Positions 32,511 to 44,553 of a DNA stretch of 64,000 bases are shown piece by piece. How positions within the stretch are numbered: the stretch's first letter is position 1; each line of letters opens with the position of its first letter. A program made the translations under genes and the position numbers. The notes under the pieces were generated by a model. That model saw only the letters and a program-made list of their open reading frames with translations, did not search any database and had not been told where the DNA came from. Where the stretch lies: contig NW_026947514.1 in NCBI RefSeq assembly GCF_034190915.1, positions 1,943,701 through 2,007,700 of the forward strand, read 5' to 3'. This DNA comes from Cavia porcellus. Taxonomy: Eukaryota > Chordata > Mammalia > Rodentia > Caviidae.

Positions 32511-32604
32511 GCAGGGCTGGCTTTAGTCCAGCGGTTCCTTCGAGTCTGGCTACCCAACTGCCTGGGCCGATTGGTCCAGTGGTTCGAGACCCTCAGGCGC
32601 TCTC

Positions 32605-32613
<9 letters not shown>

Positions 32614-32637
<24 letters not shown>

Positions 32638-32729
32638 GTCTTTTTCATTTTTATTGGTACCGGGGATCGAACTCACGACCACCTGCTTGCAAGGCAGGCG
32701 CTTATGCCGCTGAGCTAAATCCCCAGCCC
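32614..32729 (-). mobile_element. Young ID-type tRNA-derived SINE, with TSD
   Basis: A long T run, GTCTTTTTCATTTTTATTGG, TACCGGGGATCGAACTCACG, then GCTTGCAAGGCAGGCGCTTA and CCCCAGCCCC. Flanking repeats CTCTCCAGTTCTTT (32600-32613) and CTCTCCAGTCCTTT (32730-32743) differ at one base. Confidence 0.93.
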
Positions 32730-32756
32730 CTCTCCAGTCCTTTAAAAAAAAAACAA

Positions 32757-32838
32757 AAGGGAGCTTAGCTTAGCTCAGGGCAGAGCACTTGCCAAACCCG
32801 TGCCAGGCTCTGGGTTCAACCTTTGGCGCTGCACAATA
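32757..32838 (+). mobile_element. ID SINE, degraded
   Basis: GCTTAGCTTAGCTCAGGGCA, AGAGCACTTGCCAAACCCGT and TCTGGGTTCAACCTTTGGCG. Confidence 0.65.
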
Positions 32839-35800
32839 AAAGCATGGGGGACTGGTTTCAAAACAGCAGTGCTAACGGACTTCCAACAAAAAAACTGTCC
32901 AGCCTTCCACAACCAAGATCACAGGTCCTCGCTTACAGGTCTGTGACACTGACACTCCGGACGAGGTCTTTCCAACCTGGGCCTCCTTCCCTACTCAGAA
33001 CCAACTACCACGGCTTCCCAGAGTCGCTCCTGGAGGCTTGGGCAGCTCTTAGGACAGCTGGACGCTCTCCCAGACCACATGGGCACACTAGAGGGACACG
33101 CAGAGGCCCCCCACTCCCCACGCTCACTGCCTGAGGTGGCTGCACCTTACACATGAAGCCAAAAGCCATCTCCCAGCCACAGCCAGTGGCCAGGAGTCAG
33201 ACAGATGTCACCACAGGGAGAACTGTGCTGAATGGCCCACTGCAGTACCAAGAGGAAGGACGTGCTTTGCATGGAAAGCTGAGTTTATTTACGCTAATCA
33301 TGGATGCAGGCTCTCAGCTGGGAAGTCTCACTTAAAATGCCAGAAGGTTCAGAGCCCATTCACAAGCTTCTCAGAATGCATGCGGTTGCCATAGTAACCC
33401 CAACATTCTATTTCTTAGTATGGGAACATGTCAAATTACCACCCATAACGCGTTTAATGCAGTTTGGGGTCACTATTCATAGCAAAATAAGCGAGTTCAG
33501 CTCTCAGGCTCCCTCTGGGACAAAAGAAGAGGACCAGCTGGAGGTGGCGCCCAGCTTGCCCTCAGGCATGAAGCGCCCACGCTGGAAATGCTCACCTAAG
33601 GCACAAGGAGGCCCTGGGAACCAGACGGGTTCACCTGCTGCTTTGCCTGCCAGGCAGAGCGCCTCACGGCACCGCAACCAAACTGTCACTGGGTAAACAG
33701 AGCAAGTACATTAAAACGCCAATCTGCACCTCTGAAATCTGAGAAAAGCAAAGGAAAATACAGCAACCACGCTCTTCTAAGAACATCTTCAGTCCTTCAT
33801 TTAGAGGGCATCTGCCCATCTAAACAAGATGATTCTGCAGAGGCCACAATTATCCTCGAGAAGAAATAGAGTCATATTTCTTCAGTTCAGGAAAGATCTG
33901 CTTAATCATAATTCTTCGCTTTGACTCAGGATATTCACAGGCATCTGAAATGCAGGCAGCATTCTGGAAGCCCCATATTTCCATGCAATCCACCATCTGA
34001 ACACAGAGACGAAAACCAAGCTGCCAGGCACGAGCGCTGCGGCATCCCAGGCTCCGCATCCCGGGGAGCTCGCTGCACCAGGGCCCCAGGGGCTGCCACT
34101 GCTGCAGGACGTGCTGCACTGGCCACGGCATCCACGGAGCCCTGCATGCTAATCACTGCACTGCAGGGCCGGGATGGCGGCACCTCCATCGTGCCCTCTT
34201 TCCCACGGCAGGCGGCAGGCGGCAGCATGAGGGGTGCGAGTGGCTGCGTCTGGGGTGGGCTCCATGCTCACAGGGACTCTAGCTGCCTCTGCATTGCGTA
34301 TTTCTCAAAGCTACCAACCTCAGGAGAGAGGTACGGGGAGGGATCCCCAGCAGGGGAAGCAGCCTTCAGAATCACAGAGGGCTTTCAAGGCTCTTAAAAA
34401 CTGCCAGGGACTCCTTCAGGTATTTCTGGATCTCCAACCTGCTTCCTAGAGGTGTCTAGCTGTGGTTTCCCCGGCAGCTGTGATGCTGCCTTGCTGGCCA
34501 GGTGCTGAGATGGACGGAACATGCATCACAGCAGGACATTCCATCCTCAGCCCTCACCCTCTCTAGGAGAATCCTGCATCTCCTGTTTAACTCCAAGCCC
34601 CGCTGCAGCGTCCTGGGCATGAAACCACAGCTTCCGCAACAGAAATGCATGATCTGCAAGCACTTCCAGCTCCCAGGAGGGGGCAATCACCAGGGCACTC
34701 ACCGGCTGTCTTCCTGGAACCAAAGGGTCATGATGCCGCCAGGACACCTGGCCACATGAGCCGGTCACCAAAAGAGACTTCATTCATTCATTCACCATAC
34801 CTAGGAGCACGGACCACATGACCCGTGTAAAAAGGTAAACGCTTAAGGGAGAGGTCAAGTCGTGGTAGGCACAGGCCTCCAGGAGCAGAAGTGAAGAACA
34901 AAGTGTCCAGGCAGAAGGATGATGACCATGGTGGGGCTCGGACAGTGTTCTTTGAGGAAGGGACATCTGATGGGCCATGATGAACCAAGGCAGCACGAGA
35001 GGAAGGGTCCTCAAGAACCTGTACCATCCCTGATGGGCACGAAGGATCCTTGGCAAATGCATGTGCTCTGTCTGTGGTGTGGGCCCAGCTCACCCTGAAG
35101 TGCCCTAAACAGGCACCTGGGCCCCGCTGTACCCCACCCTCCCTCAACAGGTACAGCTGCCTCTGAGACCGGGCCCTGGGGTGTGGCTGACCGTGTAGCC
35201 TGTGTCTGGCTGTGTTTTATCCCACCCTCCACTGGGGCTGGCCCAGCACTGAGCGGGCGCGGGTGCGGGAACCAGAAGCAGTAGCAGCAGAAGCAAGCAT
35301 TGTCCCTTAACAGGGACCCAGCACACAAGCGGCCCCTCAGGCTGCCTGCTCCACCCCTCAGGCTCTCCTCCAGAACTACCAAGGGCTCCCCTCCCACAGG
35401 GAGCGAGGCCGTGTCTGCGGCTGTGTTCCCAGAAGACCCCTTACGACACCCCAAAGTGGACACAGGGCTGCCTGCCTCTGCATGCCAGCGCTCACCATGC
35501 ATCACTGTGCTGTTCCAGGGGTCACTGACGCCCAAGGAAAAGACTGCGCCGCTCACAGGTGTGGATGACATGGGAACCGCAGCCTCCCTGCCCTACCTCT
35601 GTGTCCAGGTGCACGTGCATCCCACACCAGTGGGCACGGTGGTCTCATCACAGCCTGAGAGTCACACTTCACAGTGCTCATGGTGACAGACGGGTCTGGT
35701 AATGCCTCTTGGCACTGGCCGCACGGCTGCAGCTCAGGCAGCCCGGACGCAGCGCGGCGCAGACTCTCGCCCGGCAGGGAGAGCCAGTGACACGCGGCGA

Positions 35801-37631
35801 TGTGCGGAGGAGGAACAGAGGCAGCTCGAGGAAATTTTCCTTTTCCCGGCTGTGCTTTATAGACTCACTAGAGCAGTTTAAAAGCCTCCCAGGAACTTTT
35901 ATCAGACGCCACTGGACAAACGCAAGTGCCACTCTGGGCACTCCCCACAGAATTTCCCGAGAACCCGGCCTTTCAAGTCAGATCAAGGCTGTTTCTCCGG
36001 CAGCTTTGTCCTGCTGGCCACGCAGTGGAGTACGGCAGCCGACATCCCCGCTGGGCCATGCCCTGTGCCTCATGGAAGGTGCCTAGAGAGAGTGCCCGCA
36101 GCTGCTGGGAGCTCAGATAGAGGAGCAGCGGGCACAGGGGGCGGGCCTGGGGGTCTGCGGGAAGACCTGGGGAGCCCATGACCCTCCAAGTCTTTCAGCA
36201 CCTGGAAGTCAGGACTGAGAAGGGTTGGTGCCAGGGCAGCTGAGGGGCAGCAAGACACCAGCCAAGCAGTACCTGCTGCTGCCCTCAGCTAGGGGCGCCT
36301 CTGGGGGCCATGCAAGCCTTGGGCAAAGGCAGGAAGGCCTGGGCACCTGGCCTGCAGACCTGGCAGAGCTGATCTGATGCCCAGCAGATGGAGACCACCA
36401 AAGGCTCCTCCCGCACACGCTGTCCTGGAAGTGAGATGCCACTGCTAACAACTCCAGCCACAAGGCTCCAGGCGCTTCTCCAGCTCAACCCCGATACACA
36501 AGGAGACCCCACGGGCTCAGGTGCCTGGAATGACCAAGGCAAAGCGAGCCTCTTTATTAAATAGCAGTAACGATGTTAATAATCCAACTCAGGCAAATTA
36601 GCCAGCATCATTAATGTACTTTATATGGATTGGATACAAATTATGGAAACGGTCCCTGCAGGCTTCATTTGGACACTCAGCAAGACGCAGAGGAGCTCCA
36701 GCACTCTGCTAAGGTACCTCGCACTTCAAACCACAACCCAGTTACCAAATGAGCGTGCAAAGCTGCAGGGCACCAGTAGCTGGCCCCAGGCAGCTCTCAC
36801 TCTCAGAGCTGCTGGCACTGAAGAACAAAGGCGGTCCCTGAGAGGAAGTGGGGGGCAGAGAATAAAAAGAAAAAATGTAGGGCCAAATTCAGTTGGCTTG
36901 GACACTCGGGCTCTTCCCCCAACCCCACGGGAGTCTTCTCGGGTAAGAACACTTTGCAACGCTCAGGTGCCACTTGGTCGCTAGGAAGAGGAAAATTCTG
37001 GCTGCTTCTCTCGGCCACACAGGGTCCCCAGGGGCTTCAAACAAAAAACAGGAAGTCGCTGGATCCCCAGAAAGGTCAAACAAGCTGCAGTTACAAACGG
37101 GAAGCCGGACAGCAGGTCACTGCAGGGCTGAGAGCCTCCTGCGGACGGGCGTCCCCTGGCGGATGACAGGGATGGGACGGCTGCATTGGGCCTGGCACCT
37201 GCTCACTGCTGCCCTAGGCTCCAGCCAGACCGCAGCGCCTGCCTCACAGGAGGAGCCTTGCAAACACACGGTGGGATGGGACAGGATGGGAGATCAGGGC
37301 CACATATGTCCAGAGGGCACAGAGCCAGCATGGCAGTGGACACACTGACACCACCGCATGGGGCAAAAGGTAACCAGCACGACAATCTCGGTACAATTCC
37401 TCCTCGCTGGAGAGCAGACACAGTCGGGCCAAACCCAGTCAACAAGATGTAGGTGCACCAACCAACTAAAAGACATACCAAACAACAGGAAAATGCTACC
37501 GTGAGAAATTTTTCCTATGCCCAAAAAGGGTTAATGTGGGCCACACCTTCCAAAACCCTTAAAGAAGCTTCTCCCTGCTCAGAACAGTTCACAAATGATC
37601 TGGTAGTTTCCCTTCCCAAAAATCACAGAGC
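32839..37631 (-). other. Upstream TRAF3 intron, long stretch without recognised repeats
   Basis: Nearly 4.8 kb in which I recognise no SINE or LINE, unusual for this window. It contains an RFX X-box motif (33385-33398), a mildly CpG-rich patch at 35705-35810 and an A/T-rich low-complexity-free patch at 36545-36690. These are compatible with constrained regulatory sequence, but I cannot test conservation. Confidence 0.45.
33385..33398. promoter_or_regulatory. RFX X-box motif
   Basis: GTTGCCATAGTAAC is a near-perfect palindromic X-box (half sites GTTGCC and AGTAAC around AT), the binding consensus of RFX factors. Prediction from motif alone. Confidence 0.4.
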
Positions 37632-37945
37632 TTTTTGTTGTTGTCTCTATTGAGAACCGAACTCAGGCTCTTTGCACTCAGCTATATCGGGAGCCCCCCT
37701 TTTTTTTTTTCTTTTTCCTTTTTATCGGTACCAGGGATTGAACCCACGACTGCCTGCTTGCAAGGCAGGCAGGCGCTTATGCCGCTGAGCTAAATCCCCA
37801 GCCCGGGAGCCCTTTTTTATTTTTTAATTCTGAGGCAAGGTCTCACTAAGTCACAAAGTCGCTCAGGCTGGCCTCAAACTTGCAGTCCTCCTGCCTCGGC
37901 CTCCTAAAGTGGTGGGATTACAAGTGTGCTCCACCATGCCCAGCA
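37632..37945 (-). mobile_element. B1-ID dimer SINE, inverted, split by a younger SINE
   Basis: ID part: TTGAGAACCGAACTCAGGCT, GCACTCAGCTATATCGGGAG (37655-37696). B1 part from 37813: GAGGCAAGGTCTCACTAAGT, CTCAGGCTGGCCTCAAACTT, CCTCCTGCCTCGGCCTCCTA and CTCCACCATGCCCAGC. Confidence 0.8.
37697..37803 (-). mobile_element. Young ID-type tRNA-derived SINE with 4-base expansion, short TSD
   Basis: It has the same tail and head as the other young copies, but the plus strand reads GCAAGGCAGGCAGGCGCTTA. One extra AGGC repeat unit therefore sits in the arm corresponding to the tRNA anticodon stem. Direct repeats CGGGAGCCC lie at 37688-37696 and 37804-37812. Confidence 0.9.
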
Positions 37946-38897
37946 GAGTGTAATAATTAAGGAAAAAGTCTATTTTAACTTCAGTGATAAATATAAGTGA
38001 TGTACATAAGTAAATATTTACCCTTTAAAAGTGGGGAAGAACCATCATTATGGATCCTATCAGTGCCCCTCCCCCAAAAAATACTTGACTGATTTTTCTG
38101 TACTACAAAATAAATAAGAGCACTCCGATTGTTTAAGACTCAGAAATTTTAAGCACCTAGAGGTAAAAACAACAACAAATCATTAACTCAACACAAAACT
38201 CCTAAGAACACTCTGAGCCAATCCATAACACTAACCACTGACAGCTAATACAAGCTACACCCCCAAACCTAACAAAACCCCCACTGTGACCTCTCAGAGA
38301 GCACTAACCTTGGCACATCTCTGTGCCCAATCCACGCATCGGCACGATCACGAGAATCACGACGACTCACAATCCTTGGTGAGTCAGCCCGGCACGCGCG
38401 GTGCTTTTCACAGTGGGAAACTTCCGGGGACCCACAAGTGCGGCCTGCTCTCAGTGAATTACCAGAAACTACAGATGAGCAGATACCTCTGCTAACTGAA
38501 CCAAAATCAAGAAAGGAAACTGCTCTAGACACACACATTTTCGGCCTGGTGGAGCTAATTTTTAGTGTCGCTAAACTTCTTATTACTCAGACTGATAAAT
38601 CCATGACTTAAACACAAAATAAAGAAACTCTGCACGTTGACCACAGCGGTCATTAAACACTGACTCTGACACTCGTCATCTGCTACCTGTATAACTGACC
38701 CGGGTCAAAACTCAAGAGGGACAGCTTCATGTCTGGTGAACCCCAGAGGAAGGGACAAGAGTTGAATTTTCCACAACGATGGTATCATACGAAGTGCTCA
38801 TGAGGCCTTTGCACTGTGTTTCACCACAAAGAACAAACAAACAAACAAAACTGCGGAGAGCCTTACAGTAGTGCATCCGCTTACATCTTCCCTCATG
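37946..38897 (-). other. Upstream TRAF3 intron, A/T-richer, no element recognised
   Basis: A/T-richer than average (37946-38260), no SINE, LINE or exon recognised. Confidence 0.5.
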
Positions 38898-39072
38898 CTG
38901 CCAGGCACGGTGGCAAATGCCCGTAGCTCAGCCGCCCGAGAGCTTGCGGAGGAGGACCACGAGTTTGAAGCCCACCTACATGATGCAGGGAGATCGTCTC
39001 CAAACAAAAATAAAAGCGGTCAAGGATGGAGCTCAGCGGTGGAATATCTTTGGGTTTACTCCTCCGTACTTC
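38898..39072 (+). mobile_element. B1-ID dimer SINE
   Basis: B1: TGCCAGGCACGGTGGCAAAT, CGAGAGCTTGCGGAGGAGGA, GAGATCGTCTCCAAAC. ID: GTCAAGGATGGAGCTCAGCG and GTGGAATATCTTTGGG. Confidence 0.7.
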
Positions 39073-39944
39073 AAAAACAAAACAAATCAAAAAGAAAAGA
39101 AAGTACTCACATTTCCCTCAGTGTTCACCAGTAAAAAAAGATAGTTAAGCAATTCAAACATCTCCTATTGAACTTTAAAAAAAACACCTCGGTCTCTGAA
39201 AGATCCCATCTGGAAACCGACCCGGTTTATACACACAGCAGATGCAAACATTCTCAGTTCCATAATCTATCAACATGGAGAAATCAAACACTGCTAATTC
39301 CACGAACTTCAGATAGCTGCAGCAAACACAAAGCCACCAGGTGGGTTTTACTTTATAAGTTGGTCCCCAAAAGGGGTAATTGTAAAACACAAGAGGAAGT
39401 CTCTTTTTAACCTTGTTAAATAAACTATCTGCAAAGATTAACCACAAAGCCCTGGGTGATGCCCCCATCCTGGCAGTGCAGCTCAGGGGGTAGTGAGGCC
39501 CAGGGCACGTCCTGCGGAAGGCCATGCAGCAGGAAGTCTGCTCACAGCTCCTCAACGCAGGCTGAGAGAGACCAGGCTCAGCCGTCCTGCCGGAAGCTAC
39601 AGACTCCTCTGCCAGCCGGAGCCTGGAAGTGCGTTTGTGCACGCACATGACAGCCATGAGCAAATGAATTCTAAATTAAAAGAATCTTGAGTACACATTT
39701 TCAGATGAGAGTTAACATGTTCTGTGTCATTTTTAAAGAGCACAGAGGACTTCAGGAGTAATATCAATAACTACCACTTCAGAAACACACTTGTTCACCT
39801 CACCTCTTTTCAAAAGTTTACAGTACACACACTTAAACACATCTGAACCTCACCACTTCACCTCCTAACTTAAAAGGAGCAGACTTGCCCACAACCTGAC
39901 AATTAAACGTTTTCCAAAAGGGCGGAGTCACATCAGAAAACTGC
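39073..39944 (-). other. Upstream TRAF3 intron, no element recognised
   Basis: No repeat or exon recognised; a 162-codon minus-strand open frame (39175-39663) has no recognisable domain. Confidence 0.45.
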
Positions 39945-39960
39945 TAAACGTTTACATTTT

Positions 39961-40056
39961 TTGGTCTCTTTCCTTTTTTATCGGTACCGGGGATCAAACT
40001 CACGACTGCCTGCTTACAAGGCAGGCGCTTATGCCGCTGAGCTAAATCCCCAGCCC
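39961..40056 (-). mobile_element. Young ID-type tRNA-derived SINE with short tail, 16-base TSD
   Basis: TATCGGTACCGGGGATCAAA, GCTTACAAGGCAGGCGCTTA and AGCTAAATCCCCAGCCC. The A tail is short and interrupted. Perfect repeats TAAACGTTTACATTTT lie at 39945-39960 and 40057-40072. Confidence 0.95.
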
Positions 40057-40072
40057 TAAACGTTTACATTTT

Positions 40073-41157
40073 AAAGGTTTCTATCCACATCAACAATCTA
40101 TCTTGCACACATTAAAATCGAACGATTCTTACTGTACTGAAAAAGTCAGGAAACCGCACTGTCTCGGAGGAATCTGTGCCCCACGCAGCCCCCAGGTCGG
40201 TGCCTGCTCACAGAGGGCAGCAGAGTCAGACAACAGCCATCCCAAGTGGGACCCTGCATGTGGTCCAGGACGAGCGTCCTGAGATCCCAGGAAAGCTGCA
40301 TCCTACATCACGGGTGCACCTCATGTGCCATAGCCAAACCCCCAATGCCTGCCTGGAACGGCTGCCCCTGCTGGGCATCTCGTCTGAGGGCCACAGGGGT
40401 GACAGGGAAAGGCCAGCGCCTGCCAGCACGGCCCCTGCAGTGTCACCGGAGTCCCGACTGCCTGTCTCCCACTGGGGAGGGCAGGACTGAGTTCTCCTCC
40501 TTCGCACCCCCAGCCCCAACACAGGGCCCAGCACACGTGTGGAGACAGCTACAGTCCATTCTCCACAATCCTGGACCCAAAAAGGCTCCTCAGTCATGCA
40601 GCAGCGTCCCCCGATGTGAGGCACCGGCACAGGTCACTGCTGCCCCACTGGGTGAGAACACATTTCGATGTGCGTGTGACCAGGTGTTCCCAGGATGCTC
40701 CACGACGCACAGTATGTCCATGGCTCTGTCCCAAAGCACAAGAATTCTAACTCCACACCCTACGGCCCAGCAGCTGTAGCAGGTCTGCATCCTGCAGCTA
40801 AGATGCAGCGGGGGATGCATCGTCCATCGGCCAGCAGGCAGCAGTGTGATCCGGAGGACATCTGCGAAGACGGGTTCGCCTGACTGGCCAGATGCTGGGA
40901 CTCCAGCCCCTGCCTGGGTGGAGAAGAAAAGACGACCGGGGCAGGGAAGGCAAAGGAAGGCCCTGATAGCCACGAGGGCAGGGCAGGGCAGGGCAGGGCA
41001 GCCTCAGAGCTGCTGGACGCCACATGCTGGGGCCTGCTGCGGGCGGCATTGCGGGGGGCAGCGCTCACCCCAAGACCTGGCTGCAGTACAGGGAGGTGGC
41101 AGGCACCTGGGCTGCAGACGGATGACATCGAGGGATTGGAAGACAGCATTTTGAAAA
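40073..41157 (-). other. Upstream TRAF3 intron, G+C-rich
   Basis: No mobile element recognised. Contains the (GGGCA)5 tract at 40976-41000. Confidence 0.45.
40976..41000 (+). repeat. (GGGCA)5 tract, potential G-quadruplex
   Basis: Five perfect GGGCA units: five G-triplets with two-base loops, fitting the G3N1-7 quadruplex rule on the plus strand (template strand for TRAF3). Confidence 0.9.
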
Positions 41158-41392
41158 AATTTTGTTTTATACTGGGTACTAAAACCAGGGCCTTCACACT
41201 GAGCTACATCCCCAGTGCTTTTTACAGCAGACAGGGTCTTTTGTTTTTTGGTTTTATATATTTATTTATTTTTGGTACTGGGGTTTGAACTCAGAACCTC
41301 AGTCTTAAGTCTCTTACTTGTCGGGACTGGGACTGAACTTGCAGTTCAGTCCCTTGGTTCAGCCTCCCTGGTTCAGCTGGGGTTGCGGGCTA
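41158..41392 (-). mobile_element. Cluster of inverted ID and B1 units
   Basis: 41161-41216 is an inverted ID (ACTGGGTACTAAAACCAGGG, CTGAGCTACATCCCCAGTGC). 41217-41240 opens a B1 (AGCAGACAGGGTCTTTTG). 41264-41312 is another ID fragment (TTTTTGGTACTGGGGTTTGA), and the rest is a worn B1 tail (GACTGAACTTGCAGTTCAGT). This looks like nested or serial insertion; exact joints are uncertain. Confidence 0.6.
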
Positions 41393-43689
41393 AAATTATT
41401 CTCTTAATTGACAAAGAGCACCTACACACTGAGGGGTGTGGTGTTTTGGTACACGGATACACAGAGACTAAGCTATTTAACATATCAATCGCCTTGCCTT
41501 TCCTTGCATATGAAGGAAACACTGTGGTCTACTCTTCCGGCAAGCTCAAGAATACGTTTCTATCACTGACCATGATGGTGGATGTGTCTGAACAATAGGA
41601 TGCTACTGAAACATGCCAGGTGCAGAAGGACGACCACACGACGTCACTCACACACAGACTCTCTGAAGTCAAACTCAGAGGCAGGGGCTCCCTTAGGCTA
41701 AGGACCTGTGGGCCGCAGAGTGCAGCATCAGGATCAGGTACAGCAGGAATAGGAGGAAAGGACCCCGACTGACCGGCCGTGCAGAGGAACTATGAACACC
41801 CCCAGACTCACCTTGTGCGTGCTGGCCGAGGGGCAGCACTTTAACCTCCCCACCCGTTGCCCTGCTCACAGCTCCTGCCTCTACCAGGACAGGAGCCTGC
41901 TCGGGAAGCGGCTCAGCAACACCGAGCCACACGGAAAGAAAACGTGGCCCGAGTGCCACACAGGAGCCAGCACGGACCACCGAGTCACCCCCGACCGCTG
42001 AACATCAACTCCCCAGCCACCCTGCCAGCCCCGACTGGACACAGATGGACCGGGCCAGCGGCAGGCGGCACCACAGCCCCCACCCACCCTGGAAGGAAGG
42101 GGCTGCAAGGAGGGGCGGGGGTACTTGGAGCAACTGCAGAGGCTCGACCTGGGGAGACGACATGGGCACGTGAACCTCACACCCTGTGAGATTAAACGCT
42201 CATGTGGGTGAGAGGCACAGACTACCATGACGAAGTGGCTTCTCAAACGCTTCCAGAGTACCCCAAAGGAGCCCAGGAAGCAGCTCAGGCCCGTGAAGTC
42301 CTCTAGTCCATCTTAACTTGGACTGGGTTTACTTCGAGCTCCAAAACACACTCCTGGCCCCTCCTCACCGGTACTCCAGGCCTTGGGAAGCAGCAGCTTG
42401 GCTCGACTGGGGTTCAGGGCCACTGCTATGCAGGGTGGAGGCTCACTATCTACCCTGCCACTGCCACTGCCTCCTCAGAGCCCCGGCCTCCACCTTCCAG
42501 TGCCCAGGCAGCGCCCAAGTAGCTGGCACACACAGGCACCTCCTCCGGGTTCCCCACCACCTGCCACACCTCCATGCTCCTGTCTAAGACCAATACAGAC
42601 CTGCTTGACATCCAGCATCTCCTGCCTCCCACACCACTACCCCACTGCTGGGGACCCCAGGCTGGCACTCCCCAGGGGATCCAAGGGGCAGCTCTGGATG
42701 CAGGGCCACACAAGCGAGCGTCCTGTCTCTGCATCCCAGCTCAGGCAACGGCACGAATGCTCAGCGCACAGTGGCTGCCCCTGCTCGCACGCCCCCACCC
42801 CCATGCTTCAGCAAGGGCCACAGTCCTCCTGCAATGGCAGTTCCCACTCCAGCCCTTCCCCTGCTACCTGCTCGGTGGTCTCCTCCTGGCCTCCAGACTG
42901 TGCTCCTCTGCCCAGATGCTGTTTCCATCCTCTGAAGCCCTCCTTCGGGTCCCCACTCAATGCTGCCTGCCAGAAAGACCTGCACTGGCACAGGCATGGG
43001 CACAGGCTTGGCCCTGGCCCTCGCCATGAAGCCAGGTCCCCTCTCTCTGCTGGCCCCTGCCCTAGCTGGTCCAGCTGCCAGACAGCCAGTTCCTACACAC
43101 TGGGCCAGAGCTCAGCTCCTCACAGAGCTAAGTCAACTTTCATTCTGTTCACAGACCTGACTCTACAACCTTATTCTGTTGTTAAAATGAGACATTGGCT
43201 CATCCATTCAGTAAGTTCACAGGAGTCCACAGGCCCTGCACAGCGAAGCAAGCTCATGGGTTCACAGAGGCCAGTCCAGCTCTGGGTGCCTCCTCACAGT
43301 TCTGTGTGTGGCCCAGAGAGGGCAGGAAATGGCCTCCTCGCCCAGCGCTGGAGAAGGGAATCAAACACTGACACAATACTGCACAATCACCCGCGCTCTT
43401 AGGAAGTCACTCTGTCCAGCAGACAGGAGAGTCCCTCAGTGTTGAAAATGTTAATAGCTATACCAAAATCAAAGCCATGCACAAACAGGAAACATTATCC
43501 AATCTACATTATTTAGCACAATATAAAATCTTACCAACATGTAATCGCTATGAACAATTATCAATAAGATTTAGAATGTTCTTTTCCACACTAAGTCTTC
43601 AAATCCTGGTGCACGGTTTACAATGAGCAGCAATGTGAGCCACTGCGGCCAGCGCCTGGCTCCGCCTGGGTGGTGACCCACTAAGGAGG
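41393..43689 (-). other. Upstream TRAF3 intron with a long chance open frame
   Basis: No mobile element or exon recognised. The plus-strand open frame at 42383-43402 (339 codons) is the longest in the window, but its product is rich in Ser, Pro, Leu, Cys and His with no domain, and it lies in C-rich sequence poor in stop codons. I do not call it a gene. Confidence 0.5.
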
Positions 43690-44469
43690 AGAAAAGTGTT
43701 CACCATCCAAATGAAAAAAGCAAGTTACATTTTTCAGAAACTGATAAAATGATCCTAACCGTATATGAAAATGGAATGCCTTCAGAAGAGGAAAAAAACC
43801 AAAACAAAAAAAACGTGAAAACTTGGACTCACAATTTCCCATTTTAAACTTAACAACCGCAATCAAAACAACACTGACAGAGACATACAAGTCGGCAGGG
43901 CTAGAATCTGGAAATAAGCCTGGCTTTTATGGTTGATTTGTTTCTTGTGCCAAATTAATTTTTGATTAGGATACTAATACCATTCATTGGAGAAATAATA
44001 ATCTTTCCAACAAATGGACAATTGAATATCCACATGAAAAAATAGAACCATATCCTCAAAACAAAAAGACCAAATAATACACTGGACTCCATCAAGGCCA
44101 AAAACTTTTTCCTGTGGTCCCCAAAGCCCCATGATGACTCTCAGAGTCAGAGAAAGCACTGGCAGGCCCTGAATCTGAGGAAGAAATCGTATTGAGCAAA
44201 TGAAGGGAACTCATTCAGTAATGAAGAGTCGAACAATCCAATGTTAATGAGCAAATGATTTGAACCTTTTTCTCGTGAAGACAGGTCCAGCAGTCAATAA
44301 ACACACTAGATGGTCAATGTCAAAAGTCACCTGGAGAACACAAATCGAACTGGCAGTGGGAGGCCACTTCATACCCACTGACGTCCAGGTGAAGACTCAG
44401 ACAAAGGAACTCTTCTCCAGTGCTGATGCTGATGAAAAATGGGTACGCCACTCTTGAAAAGCCATCAGC

Positions 44470-44553
44470 GGGCCAGGGATTTAGCTCAGCAGTAAAAAGC
44501 ACCTACCTGGGAAGCTCAAGGTCCTGCATTCAATCCCCAGTACAAAAAAAAAA
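44470..44553 (+). mobile_element. ID SINE inside LINE-1
   Basis: GGGCCAGGGATTTAGCTCAG, AAAGCACCTACCTGGGAAGC, TCAAGGTCCTGCATTCAATC, then ten A. Imperfect repeats around AAAGCCATCAG (before) and AAAGCAATCAG (after) may be the target duplication. Confidence 0.82.

Noticed and set aside
35144..35326. Signal-peptide-like minus-strand frame with a leucine run
   Set aside because: Leucine codons come from a short CAG/CTG-rich tract (GCAGTAGCAGCAGAAGC on plus); no homology or transcript signal.
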